Positions 9,222 to 18,170 of a DNA stretch of 64,000 nt are shown here, piece by piece. The position numbers were made by a program, and so were the translations under genes. The notes beneath the pieces are model-generated. The model ran no database searches. It was not told the origin of the DNA and saw only the letters and a program-made list of their open reading frames with translations. This stretch comes from an uncultured Micrococcales bacterium. Lineage in GTDB: Bacteria; Actinomycetota; Actinomycetes; Actinomycetales; Microbacteriaceae. The stretch's first letter is position 1. The number at the start of each line of letters is the position of its first letter. Where the stretch lies: contig CAILJO010000067.1 of the NCBI GenBank assembly GCA_903834635.1, positions 1 through 64,000 of the forward strand. The letters run 5' to 3'.

Positions 9222-10727
9222 ATGACTTCTTCAGCGATCACCGCACCTTTCACCACCGCAACCGGATCAGACGTTGTGGTGCGTTTCTGCCCATCACCAA
9301 CTGGAACCCCGCACGTTGGTCTTGTTCGCACCGCCCTCTTCAACTGGGCCTATGCGCGTCACACCGGGGGCAAGTTTGTTTTTCGCATCGAAGACACCGA
9401 CGCCGAGCGCGACAGTGAGGAGTCGTTCGAAATGATTCTCGAGGCCCTGCGTTGGCTAGGCCTCAACTGGGATGAAGGCGTCGGCGTTGGCGGGCCGAAC
9501 GAGCCTTATCGTCAGTCTCAGCGCACCGATATCTATCTAGAAATCGTCGAAAAGCTCAAGGCTTCGGGCCATCTGTATGAGTCATACATGAGCGGCGAAG
9601 ACATCGATGCCCGCAATGAAGCCGAGGGTCGCGCCAAGCAGCTTGGCTATGGCAACTGGGAGCGCGATGCATCTGAGCGCGCCAAATACATCAAAGATGG
9701 CGTCTCGCCAGCTCTGCGCCTTCGCGTGCCCGACGTAGACATCACCTTCGACGACCTGGTTCGTGGCGAAATCACTTTTCCGGCAGGGTCGTTTCCTGAC
9801 TTTGTAGTGGTTCGACCAAACGGTCAGCCGCTCTATACGCTGGTCAACCCGGTTGACGACGCGCTGATGGGTATTACGCATGTTCTTCGTGGCGAAGACC
9901 TGCTGTCTTCGACCCCTCGCCAGATCGCGCTCTACAACGCGATGTTCGAGGCAGGCATCACCAAGTTCATTCCGCGCTTCGGTCACCTGCCTTATGTGAT
10001 GGGCGAGGGCAACAAGAAACTTTCTAAGCGCGACCCTGAGTCGAACCTCTTTCACCACCGCGACCGTGGATTCATTCCAGAGGGTCTGCTCAACTACCTG
10101 GCTCTTCTCGGGTGGGGCATCAGCGCAGAGCGCGACATCTTCAGCCTCGACGAGCTAGCCGAGCACTTTGATGTCGAAAACGTGAACCCAAACCCTGCAC
10201 GCTTCGACCAGAAGAAGGCAGACGCCATCAACGCGTCACACATCCGCCTGCTCTCGGTTGACGATTTCGCCGAACGCCTGATTCCTTACCTGCAGTCAGC
10301 GGGCGTGCTTGGTCACCAAATCTCCGATGTCCAAAGGGCGACCCTCAAGGCCGCGGCACCTTTGGTGCAGGAGCGCATGGTCGTGTTGAGCGAGGCTCCG
10401 GGACTTCTCGGTTTCTTGTTCAAGACCGCCGACGAGATCGTGATCGAAGACGATGCTCGCGAGGGTATGCCAGAGAACGTGGGCGAGGTGCTGGCGGCAG
10501 CCATCGGTGCGCTCGAAAACGTTAGCGATTTCAAGACCGAAGCCATTCAAGAAGCCCTAAACCACGCCCTGATTGAGGTGCTTGAACTAAAGCCGAGATT
10601 CGCCTTTGGCCCGCTGCGCACTGGCATTTCGGGGCGTCGAATCTCTCCGCCACTGTTCGAGTCGATGGAGATCTTGGGCAAAGAAGAAACGATCAAGCGT
10701 CTCGCTGCGTTTGCTCGAACGGTCTAG
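9222..10727 (+). CDS. gltX: glutamyl-tRNA synthetase
   Basis: [32 protein letters not shown] (HIGH-type motif), KLSKRDPES (KMSKS-type). Confidence 0.97.
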   Translation: MTSSAITAPFTTATGSDVVVRFCPSPTGTPHVGLVRTALFNWAYARHTGGKFVFRIEDTDAERDSEESFEMILEALRWLGLNWDEGVGVGGPNEPYRQSQRTDIYLEIVEKLKASGHLYESYMSGEDIDARNEAEGRAKQLGYGNWERDASERAKYIKDGVSPALRLRVPDVDITFDDLVRGEITFPAGSFPDFVVVRPNGQPLYTLVNPVDDALMGITHVLRGEDLLSSTPRQIALYNAMFEAGITKFIPRFGHLPYVMGEGNKKLSKRDPESNLFHHRDRGFIPEGLLNYLALLGWGISAERDIFSLDELAEHFDVENVNPNPARFDQKKADAINASHIRLLSVDDFAERLIPYLQSAGVLGHQISDVQRATLKAAAPLVQERMVVLSEAPGLLGFLFKTADEIVIEDDAREGMPENVGEVLAAAIGALENVSDFKTEAIQEALNHALIEVLELKPRFAFGPLRTGISGRRISPPLFESMEILGKEETIKRLAAFARTV

Positions 10728-10788
10728 CAAAGATAAACTAGCAAGTCGAGTCAGGTTGCTCACCGCGGCCGTCTCGGGTTTCATACCT

Positions 10789-10860
10789 TGGGGTATGGTG
10801 TAATTGGCAACACGGATGATTCTGGTTCATTTGTTCTTGGTTCGAGTCCAGGTACCCCAG
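10789..10860 (+). tRNA. tRNA-Gln (CTG)
   Basis: TGGGGTA...TACCCCA acceptor stem, anticodon loop TTCTGGT, TTCGAGTCC T-loop. Confidence 0.93.
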
Positions 10861-10869
10861 CAATAAATT

Positions 10870-10899
10870 CCAGTCGAGAAATCGGCTGGTTTTTTGTTT
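10870..10899 (+). terminator. rho-independent terminator after tRNA-Gln
   Basis: CCAGTCGA-gaaa-TCGGCTGG followed by TTTTTTGTTT. Confidence 0.8.
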
Positions 10900-10947
10900 A
10901 ACCGAGTGTCTGCATGCCTAGCAGCGAGTCGTTTGCGAATGCCTCGA

Positions 10948-11586
10948 TTAGTCGAGTTCGATCGAGTCGCCGACCTGCAAAAACGTGAACGTTCCGCCGT
11001 GCTGCTCGGTCACAGCCTTGACCCGACCGTTGTTCATCTGGTGCCCGAGCTCGCTCAAGTGAATGTTGTGAGTGGCAAAAGACTGCTTCGGCTTGACGGC
11101 GTCGACAAAGTCCATGACATCCGAGATTTTTAGCCAAGGCGCCGAAGTTGGGCAGGCAAGCATCTTGACCGGGCGGTCTGGCAAAGTGAATGAGTCGCCT
11201 GGGTAATAAACCGCATCATCGACCATCACGCCGCAGTTTTGAATGATCGGAATGCTGAGGTGAATCTCTGCGTGCAGGTCGCCAAAAAACTCGACGGTGA
11301 ACGGGCCAACCTCATAAAAGTCGCCGTGGTGAACCGCCACGGTGTTGCGGTCGCCAAGTCGTTCGCGCACCTCATCGGTGCCATAAATCGTGACGCCGGG
11401 GTTGTTGGCGATGATGGCGTCTAGTTGCTCTTCGAAGCAGTGATCGTCGTGCTTGTGGGTAATAACCACGCCGATGACTCCGTCGGCTTCGCCCATCGGT
11501 TCGCTATAAGAACCTGGGTCAATCAGAAGGCGTTTGCCATCTTTGATGAGCTCTAAACAGGCGTGCCCGTGCTTCACAATCTTCAT
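10948..11586 (-). CDS. MBL-fold metallo-hydrolase
   Basis: GVVITHKHDDHCFEEQLDAI, VYYPGDSFTLP, metallo-beta-lactamase fold histidines. Confidence 0.88.
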   Translation of the reverse strand: MKIVKHGHACLELIKDGKRLLIDPGSYSEPMGEADGVIGVVITHKHDDHCFEEQLDAIIANNPGVTIYGTDEVRERLGDRNTVAVHHGDFYEVGPFTVEFFGDLHAEIHLSIPIIQNCGVMVDDAVYYPGDSFTLPDRPVKMLACPTSAPWLKISDVMDFVDAVKPKQSFATHNIHLSELGHQMNNGRVKAVTEQHGGTFTFLQVGDSIELD

Positions 11587-11661
11587 GGTGTTAGGTTACC
11601 TCGCTCTCTGGGCAGTGGCGGGTTGGGGCTCGAATGGAGCGTGTGGGTAGGCTTGAAGGCA

Positions 11662-13737
11662 ATGGAAACCATGCAGCACCACGAGCACGATCACGCCAGC
11701 CACGGCTCGCACAATCACATGCGGCATGCCGAACACGACCACGCGGAACACAACCCGAAGACTTTCAAAGTCTGGTTTTGGGTCTCACTGGCGCTGACCT
11801 TTCCTGCGTTTTACTTCTCGGCCACCTGGCAACACATCTTCGGTTTCAACGCTGTCAGTTTTGCATATTCGAACTTTGTGCCGGCAGGAATCGGAGTTGT
11901 TTTGGTTTGCACGGCAGGGCTGGTGTTCTTCAAAGGCGCGATTCGCGAGCTGAAACAGCGCAAGCCGGCGATGATGTCGCTAATTTCACTGGCTTTGATT
12001 GTTGCCGCGGGCTATAGCGCCTATGTTTCGGTTGCCCAGCTGCTCGGATTCGCTGGCATGGCCATGGACTTTTGGTGGGAACTTGCATCGCTGGTCACCA
12101 TCATGATGCTCGGTCACTGGATTGAAATGGCCGCGGTGACCAAGGCGCGATCGACCATGCGTGACGTTGCCGCCCTGCTGCCTGACGAAGCCGAATTGGT
12201 CGCCGGCAAAACAACAGAAAAGGTGGCCTTTGCCGATCTTCAAGTTGGCGACATTGTGTTGGTTCGCCCAGGTGCAACGGTTCCGGCAGATGGTGTTGTC
12301 GTCCAAGGAAAATCAGTTGTTGATGAATCGCTCGTCACTGGTGAGTCAAAGCCGGTAGAAAAGCTTCAGGGCGACTTGGTGATTGGCGGCACCATCAATG
12401 CATCCGCAGCGAAGCGCGGGCAAGGTGCGCTGACGGTGCGCATCACAGCGGTGGGTTCGCAGACTTTGGTGTCTGGAATCATGCGTCTGGTCGCCGAGGC
12501 ACAGGCAACTAAATCTAAGGGGCAGCTGCTAGCCGAGAAAGCTGCCGGTTGGTTGTTTTATGTCGCCATCTCAAGCGCACTCTTGACCGGTGGTATTTGG
12601 TTGATCATCGGCACGCAGCCGGTAGGTTTTGTAATCGAACGCATCGTCGGCGTGCTCGTGATTGCTTGCCCGCACGCTCTTGGGCTAGCGATTCCGCTGG
12701 TCACATCGATCAGTTCGGCACGGGCGTCTAAAGCTGGATTGATCATCAAGAATCGCTCCGATTTTGAGTCAGCACGACTAGTCAAAACCGTGCTGTTCGA
12801 CAAGACGGGCACGCTTACCACCGCTCGCAGAACCTTGCTCGAGAGCAAACTGTCGATCGGTTCTGAGCTGAGTTCAACCGACGAACTGCTGGCTTTTGCG
12901 GCCGCGGCTGAGTCTCAGTCGGAGCACGTTCTGGCCTCGGCCATCGCCGAGGCCGCCCAACTCAAGGGTTTGCAAATCGCTCAACCCGAGAACTTTGAAT
13001 CGACCAGCGGCAGGGGAGTTGCAGCAAACGTGGCCGGTCACGAAGTTCAGGTGGGAAGCCCCGCACTGTTGACCTTGAACAACATCCACATTCAAGCCGC
13101 CGATCTGTTTGCCGTTGCCGAGGCCAACGAGCGTGGCAATACGGTGGTTTTTGTTGTGGTCGACAAAAAGTTGGCGGGCTTCATCGAGTTTGGCGACGAA
13201 CTGCGCGAATCATCGCTCGAGGCAGTTGCAGAACTGCAGCGCATGAAGATCGATGTCGCGATGGTGACAGGCGATGCCACGGGAGTCGCCCAGGCTGTCG
13301 CCAAGCAACTCGACATCGACCATGTCTTTGCCGAGGTTTTGCCTGCCCGCAAAGGCGAAATCGTCAAGCAGCTGCAGGCCGATGGTCGACGCGTGGCTTT
13401 TGTGGGTGATGGCATCAACGATGCGCCCGCGCTAGCCCAGGCCGACGTTGGGCTCGCGATCGGTGCCGGCACCGATGTTGCTCTCGAATCTGCGGGATTG
13501 GTGCTTGTCAACAGCGACCCGATGGCACTGGTCAGCGCGATAAAACTCTCGAAGCGAACCGTTTCAAAGGTTCGACAAAACCTTTGGTGGGCTGCCGGAT
13601 ACAACCTGATTGCGATTCCGATTGCAGCGGGCGCGTTTGCTTTTGCTGGCCTAGAACTCACACCAGCGCTCTGTGCGGTGCTAATGTCGCTTTCAACCGT
13701 CATTGTTGCCGCGAACGCGCAACTGTTGAGGAGATAA
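11662..13737 (+). CDS. heavy-metal P1B-type ATPase, CopB-like
   Basis: His-rich N-terminus, IACPHALGLAIPL (CPH motif), DKTGTLT, GDGINDAPALAQADVG; start at 11662 or 11671. Confidence 0.92.
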   Translation: METMQHHEHDHASHGSHNHMRHAEHDHAEHNPKTFKVWFWVSLALTFPAFYFSATWQHIFGFNAVSFAYSNFVPAGIGVVLVCTAGLVFFKGAIRELKQRKPAMMSLISLALIVAAGYSAYVSVAQLLGFAGMAMDFWWELASLVTIMMLGHWIEMAAVTKARSTMRDVAALLPDEAELVAGKTTEKVAFADLQVGDIVLVRPGATVPADGVVVQGKSVVDESLVTGESKPVEKLQGDLVIGGTINASAAKRGQGALTVRITAVGSQTLVSGIMRLVAEAQATKSKGQLLAEKAAGWLFYVAISSALLTGGIWLIIGTQPVGFVIERIVGVLVIACPHALGLAIPLVTSISSARASKAGLIIKNRSDFESARLVKTVLFDKTGTLTTARRTLLESKLSIGSELSSTDELLAFAAAAESQSEHVLASAIAEAAQLKGLQIAQPENFESTSGRGVAANVAGHEVQVGSPALLTLNNIHIQAADLFAVAEANERGNTVVFVVVDKKLAGFIEFGDELRESSLEAVAELQRMKIDVAMVTGDATGVAQAVAKQLDIDHVFAEVLPARKGEIVKQLQADGRRVAFVGDGINDAPALAQADVGLAIGAGTDVALESAGLVLVNSDPMALVSAIKLSKRTVSKVRQNLWWAAGYNLIAIPIAAGAFAFAGLELTPALCAVLMSLSTVIVAANAQLLRR

Positions 13738-13738
13738 G

Positions 13739-14632
13739 TTGCAACGTATCGGCATCATCATCAATCCGACCTCTGGCAAAGGCAACGGCAAGGTTCACGG
13801 CGAAGTAGCCAAGCAGACGTTCATCGATGCCGGGGTAGAGGTCATCGACCTGAGCGCTGACGATTTTGAGACTGCCCGCAAGAACGGCCAGCAGGCTATT
13901 GCCCAAAAGAAACTCGACGGACTCGTGGTGGCTGGCGGCGATGGCATGGCTCACCTCGGGGCCAATCTCTGCGCCGGAACCGATGTTCCGATGGGTTTGA
14001 TCGCTTGCGGCACCGGCAACGATGCCGCGCGCACCCTAGGTTTGCCGGTCGTCGATGGCGCTGCCGGCGCCAAAGTCATTCTCGATAACATCACCCGCAG
14101 CGTTGACCTGGGTCACGGCAAGAATGAAGATCGTGAGTTCTATTTCTTCGGCAGCATTTCGGCCGGATTCGATGCCGTCGTGAATGCACGAGCAAACACT
14201 TGGTCTTGGCCAAAGGGCCCTAGCCGCTACATTCTTGCCATGCTACGCGAGCTTGCTGTTTTCAAGCCGCTCAAATACACCGCAACCGTCGACGGCAAAG
14301 AGCGCAAAGTTGAAGCCATGCTTTGTGCAGTTGCCAACGCTCGGTCGTTTGGCGGCGGAATGCTGATTGCGCCAGAGGCAAGCATCGAAGACGGAGAACT
14401 CGACCTGTTCATAGTTCACCCGCTAAGTCGCCCGGCGTTTTTGAAGATGTTTCCAAAGGTTTATACCGGTGGTCACGTCACACACCCTGCAGTTGAGATT
14501 GTTCGTGCAAAAAATGTCTCACTCAATGCTGGCAATGTGCCGACCTTTGCCGACGGCGAATACGTCGGAAACAAACCGATGCAGATAAAAGTAGCCCCAC
14601 GAACACTGAACGTATTCGTGGGGCAACCTTAG
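13739..14632 (+). CDS. diacylglycerol/lipid kinase family protein
   Basis: IGIIINPTSGKGNG, VVAGGDGMAHLGANLCAGTDVPMGLIACGTGNDAARTLG. Confidence 0.9.
   Translation: MQRIGIIINPTSGKGNGKVHGEVAKQTFIDAGVEVIDLSADDFETARKNGQQAIAQKKLDGLVVAGGDGMAHLGANLCAGTDVPMGLIACGTGNDAARTLGLPVVDGAAGAKVILDNITRSVDLGHGKNEDREFYFFGSISAGFDAVVNARANTWSWPKGPSRYILAMLRELAVFKPLKYTATVDGKERKVEAMLCAVANARSFGGGMLIAPEASIEDGELDLFIVHPLSRPAFLKMFPKVYTGGHVTHPAVEIVRAKNVSLNAGNVPTFADGEYVGNKPMQIKVAPRTLNVFVGQP
14594..14624. terminator. hairpin overlapping the 3' end of the lipid kinase CDS (weak terminator candidate)
   Basis: GCCCCACGAA...TTCGTGGGGC 10-bp perfect arms between convergent genes; no downstream T-tract. Confidence 0.45.
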
Positions 14633-14638
14633 GACCGA

Positions 14639-15328
14639 TTATGCCTTCAAAGAAACCTGTCCATCTTTGATGTAAAGGTGCTTTTTGGCTCTCTTTGCCA
14701 CTGCAGAGTCGTGTGTAACAACAATCAGGGTGATGCCCTCTTCTTTCCAGAGCTTCTCGAGAACACTCACGATCTCGTCGCGAGTGCTTTCGTCTAGGTT
14801 TCCCGTTGGTTCATCGGCGAGGATGATCTTTGGGCTCTTGACCAGTGCTCTCGCGATTGCAACACGCTGCTGCTGGCCGCCTGAGAGCTCACTAGGAAGG
14901 TGATTTGCGCGGTCGGCAAGAGAAACCTTCTCCAGCGCCTTCAGAGCCAGATCGTGGCGCTCCTGCTTGTCGATTCCAAGGGGAACCAACGCGGTCTCGA
15001 CATTCTCGATAGCCGACAGAGTCGGAATCAGGTTGTAATTCTGAAAGACAAAGCCAATTTTCTTGGCACGGAGTTCACCGAGTTGAGCCTCGCTGAGTTC
15101 GTTCAGGAATTCACCATCCAGCTCAATCGCGCCGTTGGTTGGGTTGTCCAGCAGACCGAGCATTTGCAAAAGTGTGCTTTTGCCTCCACCAGTTGGGCCC
15201 TGAATCGAAACGAAGTCGTTGGCAGCGATCTCAACGTTTACGAGATCAAGTGCTTTGATTTCTTTCTTCTTTTGGTGAAAAACCTTGCTAACGCCTACCA
15301 GTTGGTAAGCAAGTTTGATGTCTGACAT
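14639..15328 (-). CDS. ABC transporter ATP-binding protein (MacB/LolD-type)
   Basis: Walker [10 protein letters not shown], signature [15 protein letters not shown], Walker [13 protein letters not shown]. Confidence 0.93.
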   Translation of the reverse strand: MSDIKLAYQLVGVSKVFHQKKKEIKALDLVNVEIAANDFVSIQGPTGGGKSTLLQMLGLLDNPTNGAIELDGEFLNELSEAQLGELRAKKIGFVFQNYNLIPTLSAIENVETALVPLGIDKQERHDLALKALEKVSLADRANHLPSELSGGQQQRVAIARALVKSPKIILADEPTGNLDESTRDEIVSVLEKLWKEEGITLIVVTHDSAVAKRAKKHLYIKDGQVSLKA

Positions 15329-16893
15329 TACGCCACGCTCCTAAGGGCTTGTGCTGGACTTAGTTTTGCTGCTCGGAATCCTCCAAAGACACCAGCCAAT
15401 AGGCCGCCTAGCAGAGCAAAAGCAAAGGCTAGAACCAAGATGTTCGGTGAAACACTTGCGTTTAGAGCAACATTTACGACTGAGGCAGTCGTCTGGCGAA
15501 TTCCCGGAGGACCTCCGAACCCACCACGGTCGCCACCGCCAAATCCGGTCGCGGCTTGCAGCGAACCTGAAAGGCTAGGAGAAAGTGCGTTTACCAGGGC
15601 AATGCCGCCGTAGCCGAGCACGATTCCAAAGATGCCACCCAGGATGCTGGTCACCAACGATTCACCGATAACCTGACGCACGACTCGGCTTGACTTCCAG
15701 CCGAGAGCCTTCAGGGTTCCAAACTCTCTGGTCCGGCGAGTGACTCCCGACATCGTAAAGAGAATGGCGATCAAGAATGCTCCGGCCAAAACTGCCATCG
15801 ATAGCCAGGTACCAACATTGTTGACGACGCTCGATGCGGTCGACAGCGAGCCGGTGACGGTTGAGGCCAGGTCGCTCGAAGTGTTCACCGTAGCGACTGA
15901 ATCAAGTTTTTTGATTGCTGTCTTAAGCGAAGGAATCACGTCAGCCGACTTTGCCGACACATACACGTTGGTGACCGCTCCGGTTTTTCCAGAAAGAGTT
16001 TGAGCGACGTCCAATGGAATGTATGCGTTAGAAGAGGTAGTTGCCGCAGTTGAAGTCGACTTGGCAATCCCGACGACGGTGAACTTCGTGGCCGAGATAG
16101 TCAGTGTAGAACCCAGCTTTAGGGCAGCGCCCGAAGCGTAAGTCGAATCCAGAACCGCGACATCCGAGCCAGCGTCAGCAGGCTTTAGCGCCCTGCCCGA
16201 GGTAACAACAACGGTGCTTAGTGGCCCGATTTTGTTGGCGCCCGCCGCCGTAGAAATTCCCTCGACGGTCATTCGGTTGATGTTGAAACGGCTTCCGCCA
16301 TTGCCATCAAAGCCGCCACGACCCTGTCCTCCACCGAAAGTCGGGGCAGGCTGAGAACCAGTTTCGGTCCCTTGTTGGGTTCGGCTTTGAGTGCCCTGAG
16401 CTTGCTGGCCACCCTGGTTCAGCGAAGTTGAACCACCAATTGGGGTGCTTCCCGTTGTTGAAGAGCCTGTTGACTGATTGAAGGTAGGAAGTTGACCAGA
16501 AAAGTTAAGACTGTCTAGCTTGAGCGTAGAAACAACCTGAGAGACACCTGCAACCGCAGAAACCTTTTGCACATAAGCAGAGGTGAGAGTTCCGGTTCCC
16601 GGCTGCACGGTCAGGAAAGACCGGCTAAACGCCTGGGTTCCTGTTCCGCCTGTTTTGCCACCAACATCGAACTGGTGAGGGCCCCCCGAAAAACTCGTGT
16701 CGGTTTTGGTGATCGAGACATCGGTGCCGATTCCATAAAGGTTCGAAAGCACCTTGTCTTGAGCGGTCTTGATGCCTCCGGCGGCTCCGTTGACGACCAT
16801 CACGAGTCCGATTGCAACGGCTAGTCCAAACGCTATAAAGAGTGTTTGTTTGCTTCGTCGGGTTAGTTCCCGGCGCAGGTATGTGAGAAACAT
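15328..16893 (-). CDS. ABC transporter permease (MacB/FtsX-like)
   Basis: N-terminal TM then large extracytoplasmic region, C-terminal FtsX-like TMs (TRRTREFGTLKALGWKSSRVVRQVIGESLVTSILGG, AAKLSPAQALR). Confidence 0.9.
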   Translation of the reverse strand: MFLTYLRRELTRRSKQTLFIAFGLAVAIGLVMVVNGAAGGIKTAQDKVLSNLYGIGTDVSITKTDTSFSGGPHQFDVGGKTGGTGTQAFSRSFLTVQPGTGTLTSAYVQKVSAVAGVSQVVSTLKLDSLNFSGQLPTFNQSTGSSTTGSTPIGGSTSLNQGGQQAQGTQSRTQQGTETGSQPAPTFGGGQGRGGFDGNGGSRFNINRMTVEGISTAAGANKIGPLSTVVVTSGRALKPADAGSDVAVLDSTYASGAALKLGSTLTISATKFTVVGIAKSTSTAATTSSNAYIPLDVAQTLSGKTGAVTNVYVSAKSADVIPSLKTAIKKLDSVATVNTSSDLASTVTGSLSTASSVVNNVGTWLSMAVLAGAFLIAILFTMSGVTRRTREFGTLKALGWKSSRVVRQVIGESLVTSILGGIFGIVLGYGGIALVNALSPSLSGSLQAATGFGGGDRGGFGGPPGIRQTTASVVNVALNASVSPNILVLAFAFALLGGLLAGVFGGFRAAKLSPAQALRSVA

Positions 16894-17034
16894 TGGATCC
16901 TTAGGTCATCAAACGGTTTTCAATAACACTAGGAGAGGTTTCTGAATGAATCCTGATAAGACCTTACGAGCTTTCTAAGAGAACCGGGGTAGCGAGGCCC
17001 TCGAGGGTGTGGCATAATCGAAAGGTTGCTTCTC

Positions 17035-17107
17035 GGCCCCATCGTTTAGCGGCCTAGGACACCGCCCTCTCACGGCGGCAGCAGGGGTTCAAATCCCCTT
17101 GGGGTCA
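17035..17107 (+). tRNA. tRNA-Glu (CTC)
   Basis: GGCCCCA...TGGGGTC acceptor, CCGCC-CTCTCAC-GGCGG anticodon arm, GGTTCAAATCC T-arm. Confidence 0.95.
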
Positions 17108-17170
17108 CAATCTCGCCTTCGATGAATTCGTTCTCGGAGGCGAGACTTATTTAACGGGTAATCTGAACGC

Positions 17171-18055
17171 ATGATTCGACGCTTCAATAGGCTGGTTTCA
17201 CTAGCCAGTTCGCTTGTCGATTTCACTGCCGTTTTGCCGAGTTTGCCGGCAAGGGGTGGCGATGTTATTGCCACAGAATCCTTCAGCGCTGTAGGTGGCT
17301 CATTCAACGTAGAGTCGGCCGCCGCCCGTCTTGGACTTGCTACCGTTCATGCAGGATCTTCTGGGGAAGGCCCCAACAGTGAATTGTTGCGAGCTGCGCT
17401 GGCTTCCGAAGGCATCGTTGATGTTGGTCGCAGGTATTTGGGTCAGGATATTGGAATCTGCATCGCGATGGTTGAGCCATCGGGCGAGCGCACCTTTGTC
17501 ACGACACAAGGCGCCGAGACTCGACTTGACCTAGATCATCTTGGCGGCATAAAACTTTTGCCAACCGACGCTTTGTATCTCTCGGGTTATGACCTTTTGT
17601 ATGCGGGTTCGAGAGCAGCACTCCAAGCCTGGCTCAATGAGGACCACCTAAACGGGGCGGCATTGTTCTTTGACCCAGGTCCGCTAGTTGCCGAAATCGA
17701 TCAAGAAGCCCTCGAACTTCTTCGAAGGAACGCGTTTTTGATCACATGCAACGAGGCGGAGTTTGATTTTCTGAAACCTCGATTTGATGACCGTGCGCTC
17801 TTTGCTCGTCGAATCGGTGCTCAAGGATGCGAGCTTTATGAGTGCGCTGACCTTCGCCAAAAGGTTGCAACGCCTGCGGTTGAGGCTCTAGACACGACCG
17901 GTGCGGGCGACGTGCATACCGGTGCCTTGATTGCGATGCTTGCTGAGGGGCACTCGTGGCGAGACGCGCTCGAACTTGCCAACCGAGCGGCCGCGATTTC
18001 GGTCACCAAGGGCGGTGGAGCAAGCGGACCCACGCGTGCCGAGCTCGAAATCTAG
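17171..18055 (+). CDS. PfkB-family carbohydrate/nucleoside kinase
   Basis: ARGGDVIATESFSAVGGSFNVESAAARLGL; DTTGAGDVHTGALIAML PfkB signature. Confidence 0.9.
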   Translation: MIRRFNRLVSLASSLVDFTAVLPSLPARGGDVIATESFSAVGGSFNVESAAARLGLATVHAGSSGEGPNSELLRAALASEGIVDVGRRYLGQDIGICIAMVEPSGERTFVTTQGAETRLDLDHLGGIKLLPTDALYLSGYDLLYAGSRAALQAWLNEDHLNGAALFFDPGPLVAEIDQEALELLRRNAFLITCNEAEFDFLKPRFDDRALFARRIGAQGCELYECADLRQKVATPAVEALDTTGAGDVHTGALIAMLAEGHSWRDALELANRAAAISVTKGGGASGPTRAELEI

Positions 18056-18134
18056 TGCCGAATCGTTAGCCGAAAATCTGACGGCATAGACATTCTTGGC
18101 TCTAACCTAGGAGTGTCTTGAACAGGACGCACAC

Positions 18135-18149
18135 ACCGGTTCGACCGGT
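18135..18149. promoter_or_regulatory. inverted repeat ACCGGT-tcg-ACCGGT upstream of the NCS1 permease gene
   Basis: Two perfect ACCGGT half-sites separated by 3 nt, about 21 bp upstream of the ATG. Confidence 0.3.
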
Positions 18150-18170
18150 TGAGCCTAGAAAGGTAAAACC

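Noticed and set aside
13092-13703. 203-aa minus-strand ORF opposite the CopB-like ATPase
   Set aside because: Ser/Ala/Thr-rich shadow frame overlapping a confident CDS
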